Source: DATFKA01 sp035268885 (lineage in GTDB: Bacteria; Bacteroidota; Bacteroidia; Chitinophagales; Saprospiraceae). From it: DNA of 64,000 bases. How positions within the stretch are numbered: position 1 is the stretch's first letter; each line of letters begins with the position of its first letter. The stretch spans positions 9,047 through 73,046 of the forward strand of contig DATFKA010000115.1 in assembly GCA_035268885.1 (NCBI GenBank), read 5' to 3'. The translations under genes were made by a program, and so were the position numbers. Positions 15,672 through 23,728 of the stretch are shown here, in pieces. The notes beneath the pieces are model-generated. The model was not told the DNA's origin. It saw nothing but the letters and a program-made list of their open reading frames with translations, and did not search any database.

Positions 15672-18353
15672 ATGCGACCTTGCCTGGCTTTAATCATGAT
15701 GTTGGCTTGTTTCCTTGCGGCTAAGGCGCAGCGGGCCTCGGCTTATTTTGAAATTAAAAAAAGCCAACCATTAGAGCAGGTACTCCAAACCATAGAGGAA
15801 GATTATAATCTGGTTTTTTCCTACCCTGATCGGCTCGCCAAAGCAGTGAAAGTTGCTCCGGCTCGCTGGGATACCCGCTCTACGGATGCCTTACTCAATG
15901 CACTTTGTGAGCAGAATAACTTAGAATACCGGATTTCTGATCAGGGGGATATTATGCTCAGACTCCAATTACAGCCTAAAATAAACGACAAGGTTCCCGA
16001 CCAATGGCTACTCAGAGGAAAGGTGGTCGACCAGGCGGATAATGGTATTGCGGATGTCGCCATTTATCTAGATACGCTGCAACTTGGCGCTTTCAGTGAC
16101 GAGCAGGGAAACTTTCAGTTTAAAATTCCCTTCGCCAGTCGGGATCGAAAGTTGATTTTTCAGCTGATCGGTTACCAAAGCCAGAAAGTACCGGTCCATT
16201 TGCTAGAAGAGCAGGAGCCGATAAAAATGCAGCAGGTATCTTTAGACCTGGATCCGGTAACGGTGACGGAGCGCTTACCACGACTACAACAACTGCAGGC
16301 CGATGGCGGCCTGAAATGGATAGGGCTGGATGGAATAGAACCCGGTAGTATTCTCGGAGCGGATATTTTCCGGACGATCCAATTGTTACCTGGCGTTAGT
16401 GCCCACGATGATCTGAGCGCAGCGGTAAAGATCCGGGGTAGCGGGAGTGACGAAACGCTGCTCTTACTTGACGGCATACCTATATATAAGGCGGAACATT
16501 ATTTTGGTATTTTTTCGGCGATAAACAGCCAGTACGTTCAGCAAACCACCTTGTACAAAAATGCCTTACCCGCTGCTTTTGGTGGCAAAACGGGAGGTAT
16601 GCTATTAATGGAATCGAATGGGGAGTTATACAACCGAATGGGCGGCCATCTGAATGTCGATTTACTGACTTCTTCGGTCGTACTCAGAGCCCCGCTGGGA
16701 GATCAGGTAGCCCTTAGCCTAAGTGGGCGGACCACCTATCAAAACGCGGCCAGTAATCCAATCTTTGATGCCCTGGAGAGTGAATCCCTCGCGTCTTCCC
16801 AAACCATCCGGGAAAACTTTACCCGTCCGGATTTATTGGAGACGGTACCTACCTTTCAGTTTTATGATGTAAACGCCCGGCTGGTATACCGGCGGAATGA
16901 GCAAAGTAGTATGGATCTTAATTACTATCAGAGCCAGGATGACTTTAGTAATGAATACGAGAACGATTTTCGGGTGAGGTTAGGGGCAGATCGCTTCGCG
17001 CAAAATGTCGAAGCTTTTTCAAATTTAGAAGCCTGGTCGAATCGGGGTGCAAGCTTAAATTACCATTACGATTTTTCGAATAGCTGGGATCTTAAAGCCA
17101 ATCTGTATTACAGTCAATTTGAAAATGAAGGTTCGGTAAGTTCGACTTTGACCCGGGTACGTCCGGGGGAAGATATCGATCTGAGGAGTTTCGATAATTT
17201 CCAGAAAAACAAGATAGCCGACAAAGGGGCTAAGTTGTTATTTTCCAGGTCACTGGCTCATCTACGTAATTTAGAGGCTGGCCTGGAATTCATTCAGCAT
17301 CAAAATGAATTCACTTTACAGGAGGAAGATCGCCGGATGCTACAAAATGAATCGGCTGCCCACCAAACGGCTCTTTTTTCTACCTTGCCGCTGCTCAATC
17401 GAAAGCAGGTCTTTATTGAAATGGGAAATCGGCTCACCTATTATTCGGCAAGTAATCAAATTTACTGGTCGCCACGACTGAATATAAAATACCAGCTGCA
17501 AAAGCAGGGCTATTTCAAAGCAGCTTTTACCCGTTCCAATCAGTTCGTTCGGGAATTCATTTACAACAATCGGCTTGGACAATCCCTGTCTTTTTTCACC
17601 CTGAGTAACGAAGATCAATTCCCCGTTGGGATTTCCAATAATTATATGCTGGGTAGCCACTGGCGTCTGGGCGACTGGAGACTGGATCTGGAATTGTATA
17701 AGAAGGATTTCTGGGGACTCATCGAATACGGTCGGGTATTTCCGGGCTTCGATCCCGAGGAGGTCAACCCCGGTCGGCTACGCGAATATGCTATTTTTAA
17801 CGGGCAGGGAAATACCCATGGTTTAGACTTTATGCTGAGCCTGGAGCGCGAAAAATACCAGGGCTGGCTTTCCTATACCCTGAGTAAAACCACCCACGAA
17901 TTCAAAGCGATATATCGGGGGGCGAGCTTTCCCTCCGAAGACGATCGCCGACACCAGTTGAGTTGGGTAAACAATTACACCTGGGGACCGCTTAGCCTGT
18001 CGGCTACCTACGTAATGGCCAGTGGCCGCCCTTTTCTGAATCTAGCGCAGCTGCAGGAACCCAGAGACCTGCGTGAACTCAGTCCGGCACAATTATTTGA
18101 TCGCTTGCCCGCTTATCACCGAATAGATCTGGGAATCCGTTATCCATTTACCTGGAAGTGGGTAGATTGTGCACTGGGTTTGTCGGTCTACAATGTAACC
18201 AACCGGCGAAATGTAAAGTACCAGCAATTCGTTTATTCCATCCCTTACCAAAACCGGGACAACGGTATGATTCGCAACCTCAATCAGGTTATCGGAAATA
18301 CCACGGGCATGTTGGATCGTACGGTCAATTTGAGTTTTTCAGCTCGATTTTGA
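15672..18353 (+). CDS. TonB-dependent outer-membrane receptor with STN signalling domain
   Basis: 893 residues. Signal peptide about 1-19, STN/secretin-like N-terminal signalling domain (about 25-100, ITEDYNLVFSYPDR-like segment), carboxypeptidase-regulatory-like domain (about 110-190, LRGKVVDQADNGIADVAI), plug (about 215-330, GVSAHDDLSAAVKIRGSGSD, then LLLLDGIPIY) and a 22-strand barrel ending in an aromatic residue (NLSFSARF). The STN domain marks it as a trans-envelope signalling receptor matched to the upstream FecR and sigma genes. No SusD-like partner follows, so the cargo may be a siderophore, peptide or small glycan; it cannot be named. Confidence 0.92.
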   Translation: MRPCLALIMMLACFLAAKAQRASAYFEIKKSQPLEQVLQTIEEDYNLVFSYPDRLAKAVKVAPARWDTRSTDALLNALCEQNNLEYRISDQGDIMLRLQLQPKINDKVPDQWLLRGKVVDQADNGIADVAIYLDTLQLGAFSDEQGNFQFKIPFASRDRKLIFQLIGYQSQKVPVHLLEEQEPIKMQQVSLDLDPVTVTERLPRLQQLQADGGLKWIGLDGIEPGSILGADIFRTIQLLPGVSAHDDLSAAVKIRGSGSDETLLLLDGIPIYKAEHYFGIFSAINSQYVQQTTLYKNALPAAFGGKTGGMLLMESNGELYNRMGGHLNVDLLTSSVVLRAPLGDQVALSLSGRTTYQNAASNPIFDALESESLASSQTIRENFTRPDLLETVPTFQFYDVNARLVYRRNEQSSMDLNYYQSQDDFSNEYENDFRVRLGADRFAQNVEAFSNLEAWSNRGASLNYHYDFSNSWDLKANLYYSQFENEGSVSSTLTRVRPGEDIDLRSFDNFQKNKIADKGAKLLFSRSLAHLRNLEAGLEFIQHQNEFTLQEEDRRMLQNESAAHQTALFSTLPLLNRKQVFIEMGNRLTYYSASNQIYWSPRLNIKYQLQKQGYFKAAFTRSNQFVREFIYNNRLGQSLSFFTLSNEDQFPVGISNNYMLGSHWRLGDWRLDLELYKKDFWGLIEYGRVFPGFDPEEVNPGRLREYAIFNGQGNTHGLDFMLSLEREKYQGWLSYTLSKTTHEFKAIYRGASFPSEDDRRHQLSWVNNYTWGPLSLSATYVMASGRPFLNLAQLQEPRDLRELSPAQLFDRLPAYHRIDLGIRYPFTWKWVDCALGLSVYNVTNRRNVKYQQFVYSIPYQNRDNGMIRNLNQVIGNTTGMLDRTVNLSFSARF

Positions 18354-18379
18354 TACAGCCGCATTTTCTTATACCTTTG
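18349..18379 (+). promoter_or_regulatory. Promoter of the HELMH membrane-protein gene
   Basis: TTTG (18349-18352, overlapping the receptor stop), 19 bp, then TACCTTTG (18372-18379), a perfect -7 element. Predicted start about 18386, 15 nt before the ATG at 18401. Confidence 0.72.
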
Positions 18380-18400
18380 TTTTAGCCAAGAACAGGGTCT

Positions 18401-19135
18401 ATGCAATGCCTGGTGAAATTTATTATTATAGGACTTCGTAAGCTTACTTTTCTACTGCTTCGCCTGGTAGAGATTTTCTATTATTTCCCCATGCGCCTGG
18501 GACGACTGTTGCGGCATCTTGGTAAGGGAGCAAATCGGTACGCAAAGCTGCGCAACCGCCCCGTGGCCAGGATTGGCTTTTGGTGGTTAGAAACGCTACT
18601 GTATCTTCTTGACCTGATCGGGTTCGCCGAAATTTACGAGGCGCTGGCTAATATAATCAAATTTAACACGCGTCCCTTATACGGTTGGGAGATAGAACTG
18701 GGAAAAAGGATCTACGGGGAAAGTATACGCTGGCAACGGGTTAGGCTGGATGAGGCTGCCTGGATTGGGCCCCGGCAGTTTAGCTTGTGCTACGTAAGCG
18801 GCTTCACTATTAATAGCTGGGGACCAATGAATAATGCCCTGCTTATTCATGAATTAATGCACGTCTGGCAATATCAACAAATGGGCCTGGTTTACATCGT
18901 CCACGCTTTACGCGCTTATCATTCTGAAGAAAATTATAACTACGGCGGACTGGAAAAACTCCGGGAAGTGAAAGCCACTCAAAAAGGGATTTGGGTTTTT
19001 AATCTGGAACAACAGGCCGATATTATGTCTGATTATTATCGGCTCAGCGAAAATCAGCCTCCCCAATGGGGAAACGCTCATATCTATGACCTGCCGGTTT
19101 ATGCTTATTTTATCGAGCAGGTCCAACGGGGCTAA
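18401..19135 (+). CDS. Membrane-associated protein with HExxH zinc site, function unknown
   Basis: 244 residues. Hydrophobic N-terminal region with probable helices at about 6-30 and 57-80. HELMHVWQYQQ at 150-160 gives a zinc-binding HExxH, and LEQQADIM near 206-213 supplies a plausible third-ligand Glu, as in gluzincins. Proteins with HEL(T/M)HVWQ are scattered through Bacteroidota and Proteobacteria without assigned function. It has its own promoter and stands alone. Peptidase activity is inferred from the motif only. Confidence 0.75.
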   Translation: MQCLVKFIIIGLRKLTFLLLRLVEIFYYFPMRLGRLLRHLGKGANRYAKLRNRPVARIGFWWLETLLYLLDLIGFAEIYEALANIIKFNTRPLYGWEIELGKRIYGESIRWQRVRLDEAAWIGPRQFSLCYVSGFTINSWGPMNNALLIHELMHVWQYQQMGLVYIVHALRAYHSEENYNYGGLEKLREVKATQKGIWVFNLEQQADIMSDYYRLSENQPPQWGNAHIYDLPVYAYFIEQVQRG

Positions 19136-19147
19136 TTCACCGCAAGC

Positions 19148-19178
19148 TTGGGAAATACTTAGTTTAATCGTATGTTTG
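19148..19178 (+). promoter_or_regulatory. Promoter of the CorA-type transporter gene
   Basis: TTG (19148-19150), 20 bp, then TATGTTTG (19171-19178), both consensus. Predicted start about 19185, 15 nt before the ATG at 19200. Confidence 0.72.
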
Positions 19179-19199
19179 CGAGCACAAAATGGGTGATTT

Positions 19200-20150
19200 A
19201 TGATTCAGTACTATGCCAAGGTAGAAGGCCGACTTAAGGAGTTGGAGCAAGCTGCTCCCGGTTGCTGGGTCAATATCGTGCCACCCTTTAACCAGGAGGA
19301 GCTCGAAGAGGCCTCTCAGCGCTTTGATGTGCCTCTTGATTTCCTTTTAGACTCTCTGGATATTGATGAACGTTCGCGTTATGAGTACGAAGAGGAGGTG
19401 CGCCTCATTCTCGTCAACACCCCCGTGCTCAATCCGATGGATGAGGAAAATGATGCGATTTACACTACGGTGCCGATTGGTATCATCCTTTCCGAAGAGA
19501 ACTTGATTACCATCACTTCCGTGGAAAATCCTGTGCTTGAGCGATTTCTGGATGAAAAAGTCAAAAACTTCAACCCGGGCAGCTTAAAACGCTTCATCCT
19601 ACAGATTTTGGAGCATAATGTTTATCGGTTTTTAACCTGTCTGAAGAAATTAGATCTCAAGCGAAACCTCATTGAACAGGAACTCTATCATTCCAGTCGA
19701 AATCGGGAGCTGAGACAACTACTGAGCATCGAAAAAAGTCTTGTTTATTTCCTGAATTCCCTGAGCGCCAATGATCTGCTCAAAATGAAGATGAAGCGCA
19801 CCGATTTCCTCAATATTCGAGACGATGAAGATCTTTCTGATTTGTTTGAGGATATCATCATTGATAATGGCCAGGCCCTGGAAATGGCCAACGTCTATAA
19901 TAATATCCTGAGTGGAACCATGGATACCTACGCTTCCATCATTTCGAATAATATGAACGTCACCATCCACCGCTTAACCCTGGTGACGATTTTTTTGGCA
20001 GTGCCCACCTTGATTGCCAGTTTCTACGGTATGAACGTAGAGGCGCTTCCCCTGGCTGGAAATCGCTATGCCGTCTACTTTATTTTGATTTTCTCTATTG
20101 TTATTAGTTTACTTCTCGCCTGGTATTTTCAACGCAAGCGACTCTTTTAA
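19200..20150 (+). CDS. corA: CorA-family magnesium/divalent cation transporter
   Basis: 316 residues. Large cytoplasmic N-terminal domain, a long helix leading to the pore, and two C-terminal transmembrane helices (about 258-280 and 290-312). The GMN selectivity motif is present as YGMNVE near 276-281, just after the first helix. CorA forms a pentamer that admits Mg2+, Co2+ or Ni2+. The divergence from E. coli CorA fits the CorA subgroup usual in Bacteroidota, and zinc-efflux ZntB-like proteins share this fold, so cation choice is inferred. Confidence 0.9.
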   Translation: MIQYYAKVEGRLKELEQAAPGCWVNIVPPFNQEELEEASQRFDVPLDFLLDSLDIDERSRYEYEEEVRLILVNTPVLNPMDEENDAIYTTVPIGIILSEENLITITSVENPVLERFLDEKVKNFNPGSLKRFILQILEHNVYRFLTCLKKLDLKRNLIEQELYHSSRNRELRQLLSIEKSLVYFLNSLSANDLLKMKMKRTDFLNIRDDEDLSDLFEDIIIDNGQALEMANVYNNILSGTMDTYASIISNNMNVTIHRLTLVTIFLAVPTLIASFYGMNVEALPLAGNRYAVYFILIFSIVISLLLAWYFQRKRLF

Positions 20151-20156
20151 ATCAGG

Positions 20157-20340
20157 TTATCCACAAGTGTTGATAACTTTATCCACATGATCAGTTTACT
20201 GTAAATCAATAGTTTGTGGTGCTGAAAATGGCAATGTGGAAAACTTTTTCCACGGGTCTGCTTAATAATACTTATAATTGAACAGAGTTAGAAAAAATTA
20301 GGGGTTTTAATCGGCCCTCCTTTGTTATTAACTTACTGAT
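20157..20340. other. DnaA-box cluster with AT-rich flank, candidate oriC
   Basis: Two exact TTATCCACA boxes (20157-20165 and 20179-20187) flank an inverted TTATCAACA (20168-20176, minus strand), three boxes in 31 bp. A fourth, TTTTCCACA, is at 20235-20243 on the minus strand, and a near match TTTTCCACG at 20246-20254 forms a palindrome with it. AT-rich sequence follows (20260-20300), suitable as an unwinding element. The gap between corA and the OmpA-family gene is 400 bp with no other gene. dnaA itself is not in the window, which is not unusual for this phylum. Confidence 0.55.
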
Positions 20341-20344
20341 ATTG

Positions 20345-20377
20345 AGCGGACCTGCTTTTAGGGTTCGCTTTTTTTTT
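20345..20377 (+). terminator. Strong rho-independent terminator
   Basis: AGCGGACCT pairs with AGGGTTCGCT (one or two G-U pairs) around a short T-rich loop and runs directly into at least nine Ts. It is about 195 bp beyond the corA stop, so it ends either the corA transcript or a small RNA made from the DnaA-box region. Confidence 0.85.
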
Positions 20378-20550
20378 GGTAAAAAAAGAAAGGCTCCATA
20401 CCATATTCTTTATATAGTCGTTTTTCTTATATTCGATATATATTTATTCATTTGCCGTAAGGCTCCCCCCACCGTACGTACTGTGTAATTCAATTACCTG
20501 ATAACTGTCCCACGAGGAATCGAGACGCTGGGATACTGAAAAGTAATCTT

Positions 20551-22200
20551 ATGAGGAGCTACATTCTTGTTATGTTCTATTTGGCCGGCAGCCTGACCGG
20601 ATTTGCGCAAGCCAAATGGGAGCTTGGAGGCTTGGTAGGAACAACTACTTACCAGGGGGACTTAATGCCTAGAAATCTACCGGAGCTGGAATCATTCGAC
20701 CTGGCTTATGGGGCATTTGTTCGACATCATTTATCCCCAACCTGGGCCCTGCGTGCGAATGCACTGCTGGGCAATTGGCACTCTTCTGATCAATACGCTA
20801 CGGATATTAACCGACAAAACCGGGGCTTTACCTTTTCCAATCGACTTACGGAAACCAGTCTGTTACTGGAATGGGATCCCTGGGGTAAGTTGCGTTATGT
20901 AGATGGGCCCTATCGGTTTCGTCCTCGTGTCACGCCTTTTGGTTACCTGGGTATTGGTGCAGGTTTCTATCAGATCGAGAATAGTTATCGCCAAAATGCC
21001 GGGGAGGGCTACTCTGATTTGATTCAGCAAGACCAGGAAGCCAGCGCCGGTCTGGTGAGTCTGGCGATTCCAGCTGGGCTGGGCCTAAAAATTGATTTAA
21101 GCAAACGAAGTACCCTGAGTCTGGAAGGAGGTCCCCACTATGGCTTCAATGATCTTTTTGATGGCGTAAGTCAAAGTGGGGAAGCCAGTACCAACGACTG
21201 GTACTGGCATATGGGGGCTTCTTTATCAATTCGTTTGGGTAAGAAAGACAGTGATGGAGATGGTCTGCCCGATAAGGAGGATGCCTGCCGCCTGGTGGCG
21301 GGAAGTCTTTCAGCCCGGGGCTGTCCGGATCGAGATGGGGATGGGGTAGAAGATGCGGAAGATGTCTGCCCGGATTTACCCGGTCTTATGGCTTTTAGTG
21401 GTTGTCCGGATACCGATAAAGACGGGATCATGGATCCGGCCGACAACTGTCCACTACTTTACGGTTACGAAGAGACCAACGGTTGTCCGGATATAGATAA
21501 CGACTGCATCACCGATTCCCTGGATCGCTGTCCTGAAATAGCAGGCTTACTGGCTTTTGAGGGCTGCCCGGACCAGGACGGTGATGGGATTGCCGACCCC
21601 GATGATCAATGTCCCGAGGAAGCAGGACTACCGGAGCACAATGGCTGTCCCTTACTGGATACCGATTGTGACGGGATTGTCGATATTTTAGATGACTGCC
21701 CGGAAATTCCCGATACGATTGGTTTTACCGGCTGCCCCGATTTGGATCAGGATGGCATACTGGACAGTCTGGATCTTTGTCCCACCATTGCCGGACCCGA
21801 TAGTACGGGTGGCTGTCCGGTGGTCACTGCAGAGGCAGAAGTACTGCTGGCAGAAGCCCAGCAAAATGTACGTTTTCAAACGGGAAGTGCTGATTTATTA
21901 AGTTCTTCGAAAGAGATTCTGGACGAGGTAGCAAAGCTTTTGGAAGAAGCCCCTTATTACGAACTTTTTCTGGCTGGATACACGGATAATGTAGGTCGAG
22001 CCAGCAGCAATAAGTCGCTATCGGAACGTCGGGCAAAATCCTGTTACGAATATTTGATGGGCCGGGGAATATCACCGGACCGAATGTCGTTTAAGGGGTT
22101 TGGTGAAGAAAATCCAATTGGTGATAATTCTACTACTACCGGAAGAAAAAAGAACCGTAGAGTGGCTTTTAACCTAAGTGTAATGAATCAGGAAGAGTAA
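20551..22200 (+). CDS. OmpA-family outer-membrane protein with DUF6089 barrel and TSP3 repeats
   Basis: 549 residues. Signal peptide about 1-19; DUF6089-type outer-membrane beta-barrel (about 20-228); about seven thrombospondin type 3 calcium-binding repeats (about 230-428, such as DSDGDGLPDKEDAC and DQDGDGIADPDDQC); OmpA C-terminal peptidoglycan-binding domain (about 438-545, FLAGYTDNVG with SNKSLSERRA and R at the meso-DAP site). It should link the outer membrane to peptidoglycan. The leader of about 95 nt lies after a weak TTCATTTG element (20447-20454). The next gene encodes a related barrel. Confidence 0.9.
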   Translation: MRSYILVMFYLAGSLTGFAQAKWELGGLVGTTTYQGDLMPRNLPELESFDLAYGAFVRHHLSPTWALRANALLGNWHSSDQYATDINRQNRGFTFSNRLTETSLLLEWDPWGKLRYVDGPYRFRPRVTPFGYLGIGAGFYQIENSYRQNAGEGYSDLIQQDQEASAGLVSLAIPAGLGLKIDLSKRSTLSLEGGPHYGFNDLFDGVSQSGEASTNDWYWHMGASLSIRLGKKDSDGDGLPDKEDACRLVAGSLSARGCPDRDGDGVEDAEDVCPDLPGLMAFSGCPDTDKDGIMDPADNCPLLYGYEETNGCPDIDNDCITDSLDRCPEIAGLLAFEGCPDQDGDGIADPDDQCPEEAGLPEHNGCPLLDTDCDGIVDILDDCPEIPDTIGFTGCPDLDQDGILDSLDLCPTIAGPDSTGGCPVVTAEAEVLLAEAQQNVRFQTGSADLLSSSKEILDEVAKLLEEAPYYELFLAGYTDNVGRASSNKSLSERRAKSCYEYLMGRGISPDRMSFKGFGEENPIGDNSTTTGRKKNRRVAFNLSVMNQEE

Positions 22201-22208
22201 TAATCTTG

Positions 22209-22216
22209 TATATTTG
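22209..22216 (+). promoter_or_regulatory. Putative -7 element before the DUF6089 gene
   Basis: TATATTTG fits TAnnTTTG exactly and lies 29 bp before the ATG at 22245. No TTG is found at -33, so it is a weaker call. Confidence 0.42.
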
Positions 22217-22244
22217 ACCAAAATCATCCCAAAAATCGATTGTA

Positions 22245-22949
22245 ATGAAACTGTTTTTATCTTCTTTACTTTTTTGTTTACCACTATTGGTGGCTGCTCA
22301 AATTAATTATTGGCAGGGTGGGCTTTTTTTAGGAGGCGCTGGTTTTTCCGGAGACGTGAATCCGCAAGCTACGCCTGATCTCTCGGAAGTGAGCCTGGCC
22401 GTCGGGTTTATCGGCAAGGTAGACGTTACGCCAAAAATTGGCTTCAGGGGGAGTATTACCTACGCCAACCTGGTCGGTGATGACGCAAATTATCCCATTC
22501 GTGTAGACCGTGGATTTCGTTTTAATACGACTTTAATCGAGCTGGCCGGAGTGGCGGAGTGGGAGCCTTTCGCTAGTAACCGCTACTATGCCAATGCGAG
22601 GGGAGGGGTTGAAATGGATCGCATTGTTTCTCCTTATTTGTTCGCTGGAGTTGGCCTGGGTTTTGCTAATTTGAACACTGATTTTTCTCAATACGAGGGA
22701 AATAACCCATTAATCGAGCAGGGTATTCGGGAAGACCGATCAAAAGGCTCCTCACAGACGGCTTTTGTTTTGCCCTTGGGGGGAGGTATTAAATTCGATC
22801 TGTCGAACCGGCTGACGATTGGTATAGAATTTAGTGGGCGTCTGTCCTTTTCTGACGATCTGGACGGCATTAGTGCCTCCGCAAATCCGGATAATGATGA
22901 TGTATACTTTTTTAGCGGTTTGAATACCTACTATCGTTTTTTTAATTAG
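22245..22949 (+). CDS. DUF6089-type outer-membrane beta-barrel protein
   Basis: 234 residues with signal peptide (about 1-18, ending VAAQ). The mature protein follows the N-terminal barrel of the preceding OmpA-family protein: GGLFLGGAGFSGDVNP against GGLVGTTTYQGDLMP, NRGFRFNTTLIELAG against NRGFTFSNRLTETSL, and VSPYLFAGVGLGF against VTPFGYLGIGAGF. It therefore looks like a paralogue without the TSP3 and OmpA parts. Function unknown. It ends 2 bp from the stop of the convergent sirtuin gene. Confidence 0.85.
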   Translation: MKLFLSSLLFCLPLLVAAQINYWQGGLFLGGAGFSGDVNPQATPDLSEVSLAVGFIGKVDVTPKIGFRGSITYANLVGDDANYPIRVDRGFRFNTTLIELAGVAEWEPFASNRYYANARGGVEMDRIVSPYLFAGVGLGFANLNTDFSQYEGNNPLIEQGIREDRSKGSSQTAFVLPLGGGIKFDLSNRLTIGIEFSGRLSFSDDLDGISASANPDNDDVYFFSGLNTYYRFFN

Positions 22950-22951
22950 CC

Positions 22952-23641
22952 TTAGCCCAGAAGCTCTCGTTTAAGGCGTTGGACGCCAACGGTAGCTGTA
23001 GCCTCAATCGTCCTTAAGTGCCTGCGAGCTTGTAATTCATAGTTTATCGATGGCCGTGGATCGACATAAAAAATGGGAGCGGTTCTTGGTGCGTAGGCCA
23101 CTAAGCTTGCGGCGGGATAGACCTGCATAGAAGTACCAATAATGACGATGATATCCGCCTCGCTCGTAAGTTTTACGGCGGGTTCAATCTTAGGGACGCC
23201 CTCTCCAAACCAAACGATATGCGGGCGAAGCTGGTAGCCTTTTTCACAGGTATCTCCCATTTTAAGGTCTTTCTCCCAATGGTATACCAGCTCCGGATAT
23301 TGAGTCGAGCGGACTTTGTTTAGTTCACCGTGTAGGTGTAGTACTTTGTTGCTGCCAGCTCTTTCGTGCAAGTCATCAACATTTTGTGTAATGATTTGCA
23401 CATCGAAGTGTTCTTCCAGTTCGACCAGGCCCTTATGGCCGGCATTGGGCTTTACTTCTGTCAGTTGCGCCCTGCGCTTATTATAAAAATCCAATACCAA
23501 ATCTCTGTTTTTAGCCCAGCCCTCTGGAGAAGCCACTTTTGTGACATCGTGGTTTTCCCATAGTCCGTCATGATCTCTAAAGGTTTTTATTCCGCTTTCT
23601 GCGCTCATGCCAGCGCCAGTTAGCACGACTACTTTTTGCAT
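22952..23641 (-). CDS. cobB: NAD-dependent protein deacylase (sirtuin, CobB-like)
   Basis: 229 residues. GAGMSAESGIKTFR (9-22) and TQNVDDLHERAG (85-96) build the NAD site; H104 in HLHGE is the catalytic base. Y53 and R56 in FYNKRR are the pair that marks class III sirtuins acting on succinyl or malonyl lysine. The four zinc cysteines normally found between the HG motif and WFGE are missing (one Cys only), as in other short Bacteroidota sirtuins. Cytoplasmic, probably removing acyl groups from metabolic enzymes. Confidence 0.92.
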   Translation of the reverse strand: MQKVVVLTGAGMSAESGIKTFRDHDGLWENHDVTKVASPEGWAKNRDLVLDFYNKRRAQLTEVKPNAGHKGLVELEEHFDVQIITQNVDDLHERAGSNKVLHLHGELNKVRSTQYPELVYHWEKDLKMGDTCEKGYQLRPHIVWFGEGVPKIEPAVKLTSEADIIVIIGTSMQVYPAASLVAYAPRTAPIFYVDPRPSINYELQARRHLRTIEATATVGVQRLKRELLG

Positions 23642-23728
23642 TTGTATATAGTTTTAGTAAAGTCCTTTTTTACAGGTGTTTAGCTCCTAAGTGGATGCAC
23701 TGGGTCAAGGTGTTTGAGGTGGACCCGC

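Noticed and set aside
22214..22227. FNR-like TTGAC-CAAA-ATCAT before the DUF6089 gene
   Set aside because: It overlaps the -7 element rather than sitting at an activator position, and the target is a structural outer-membrane gene; probably chance.
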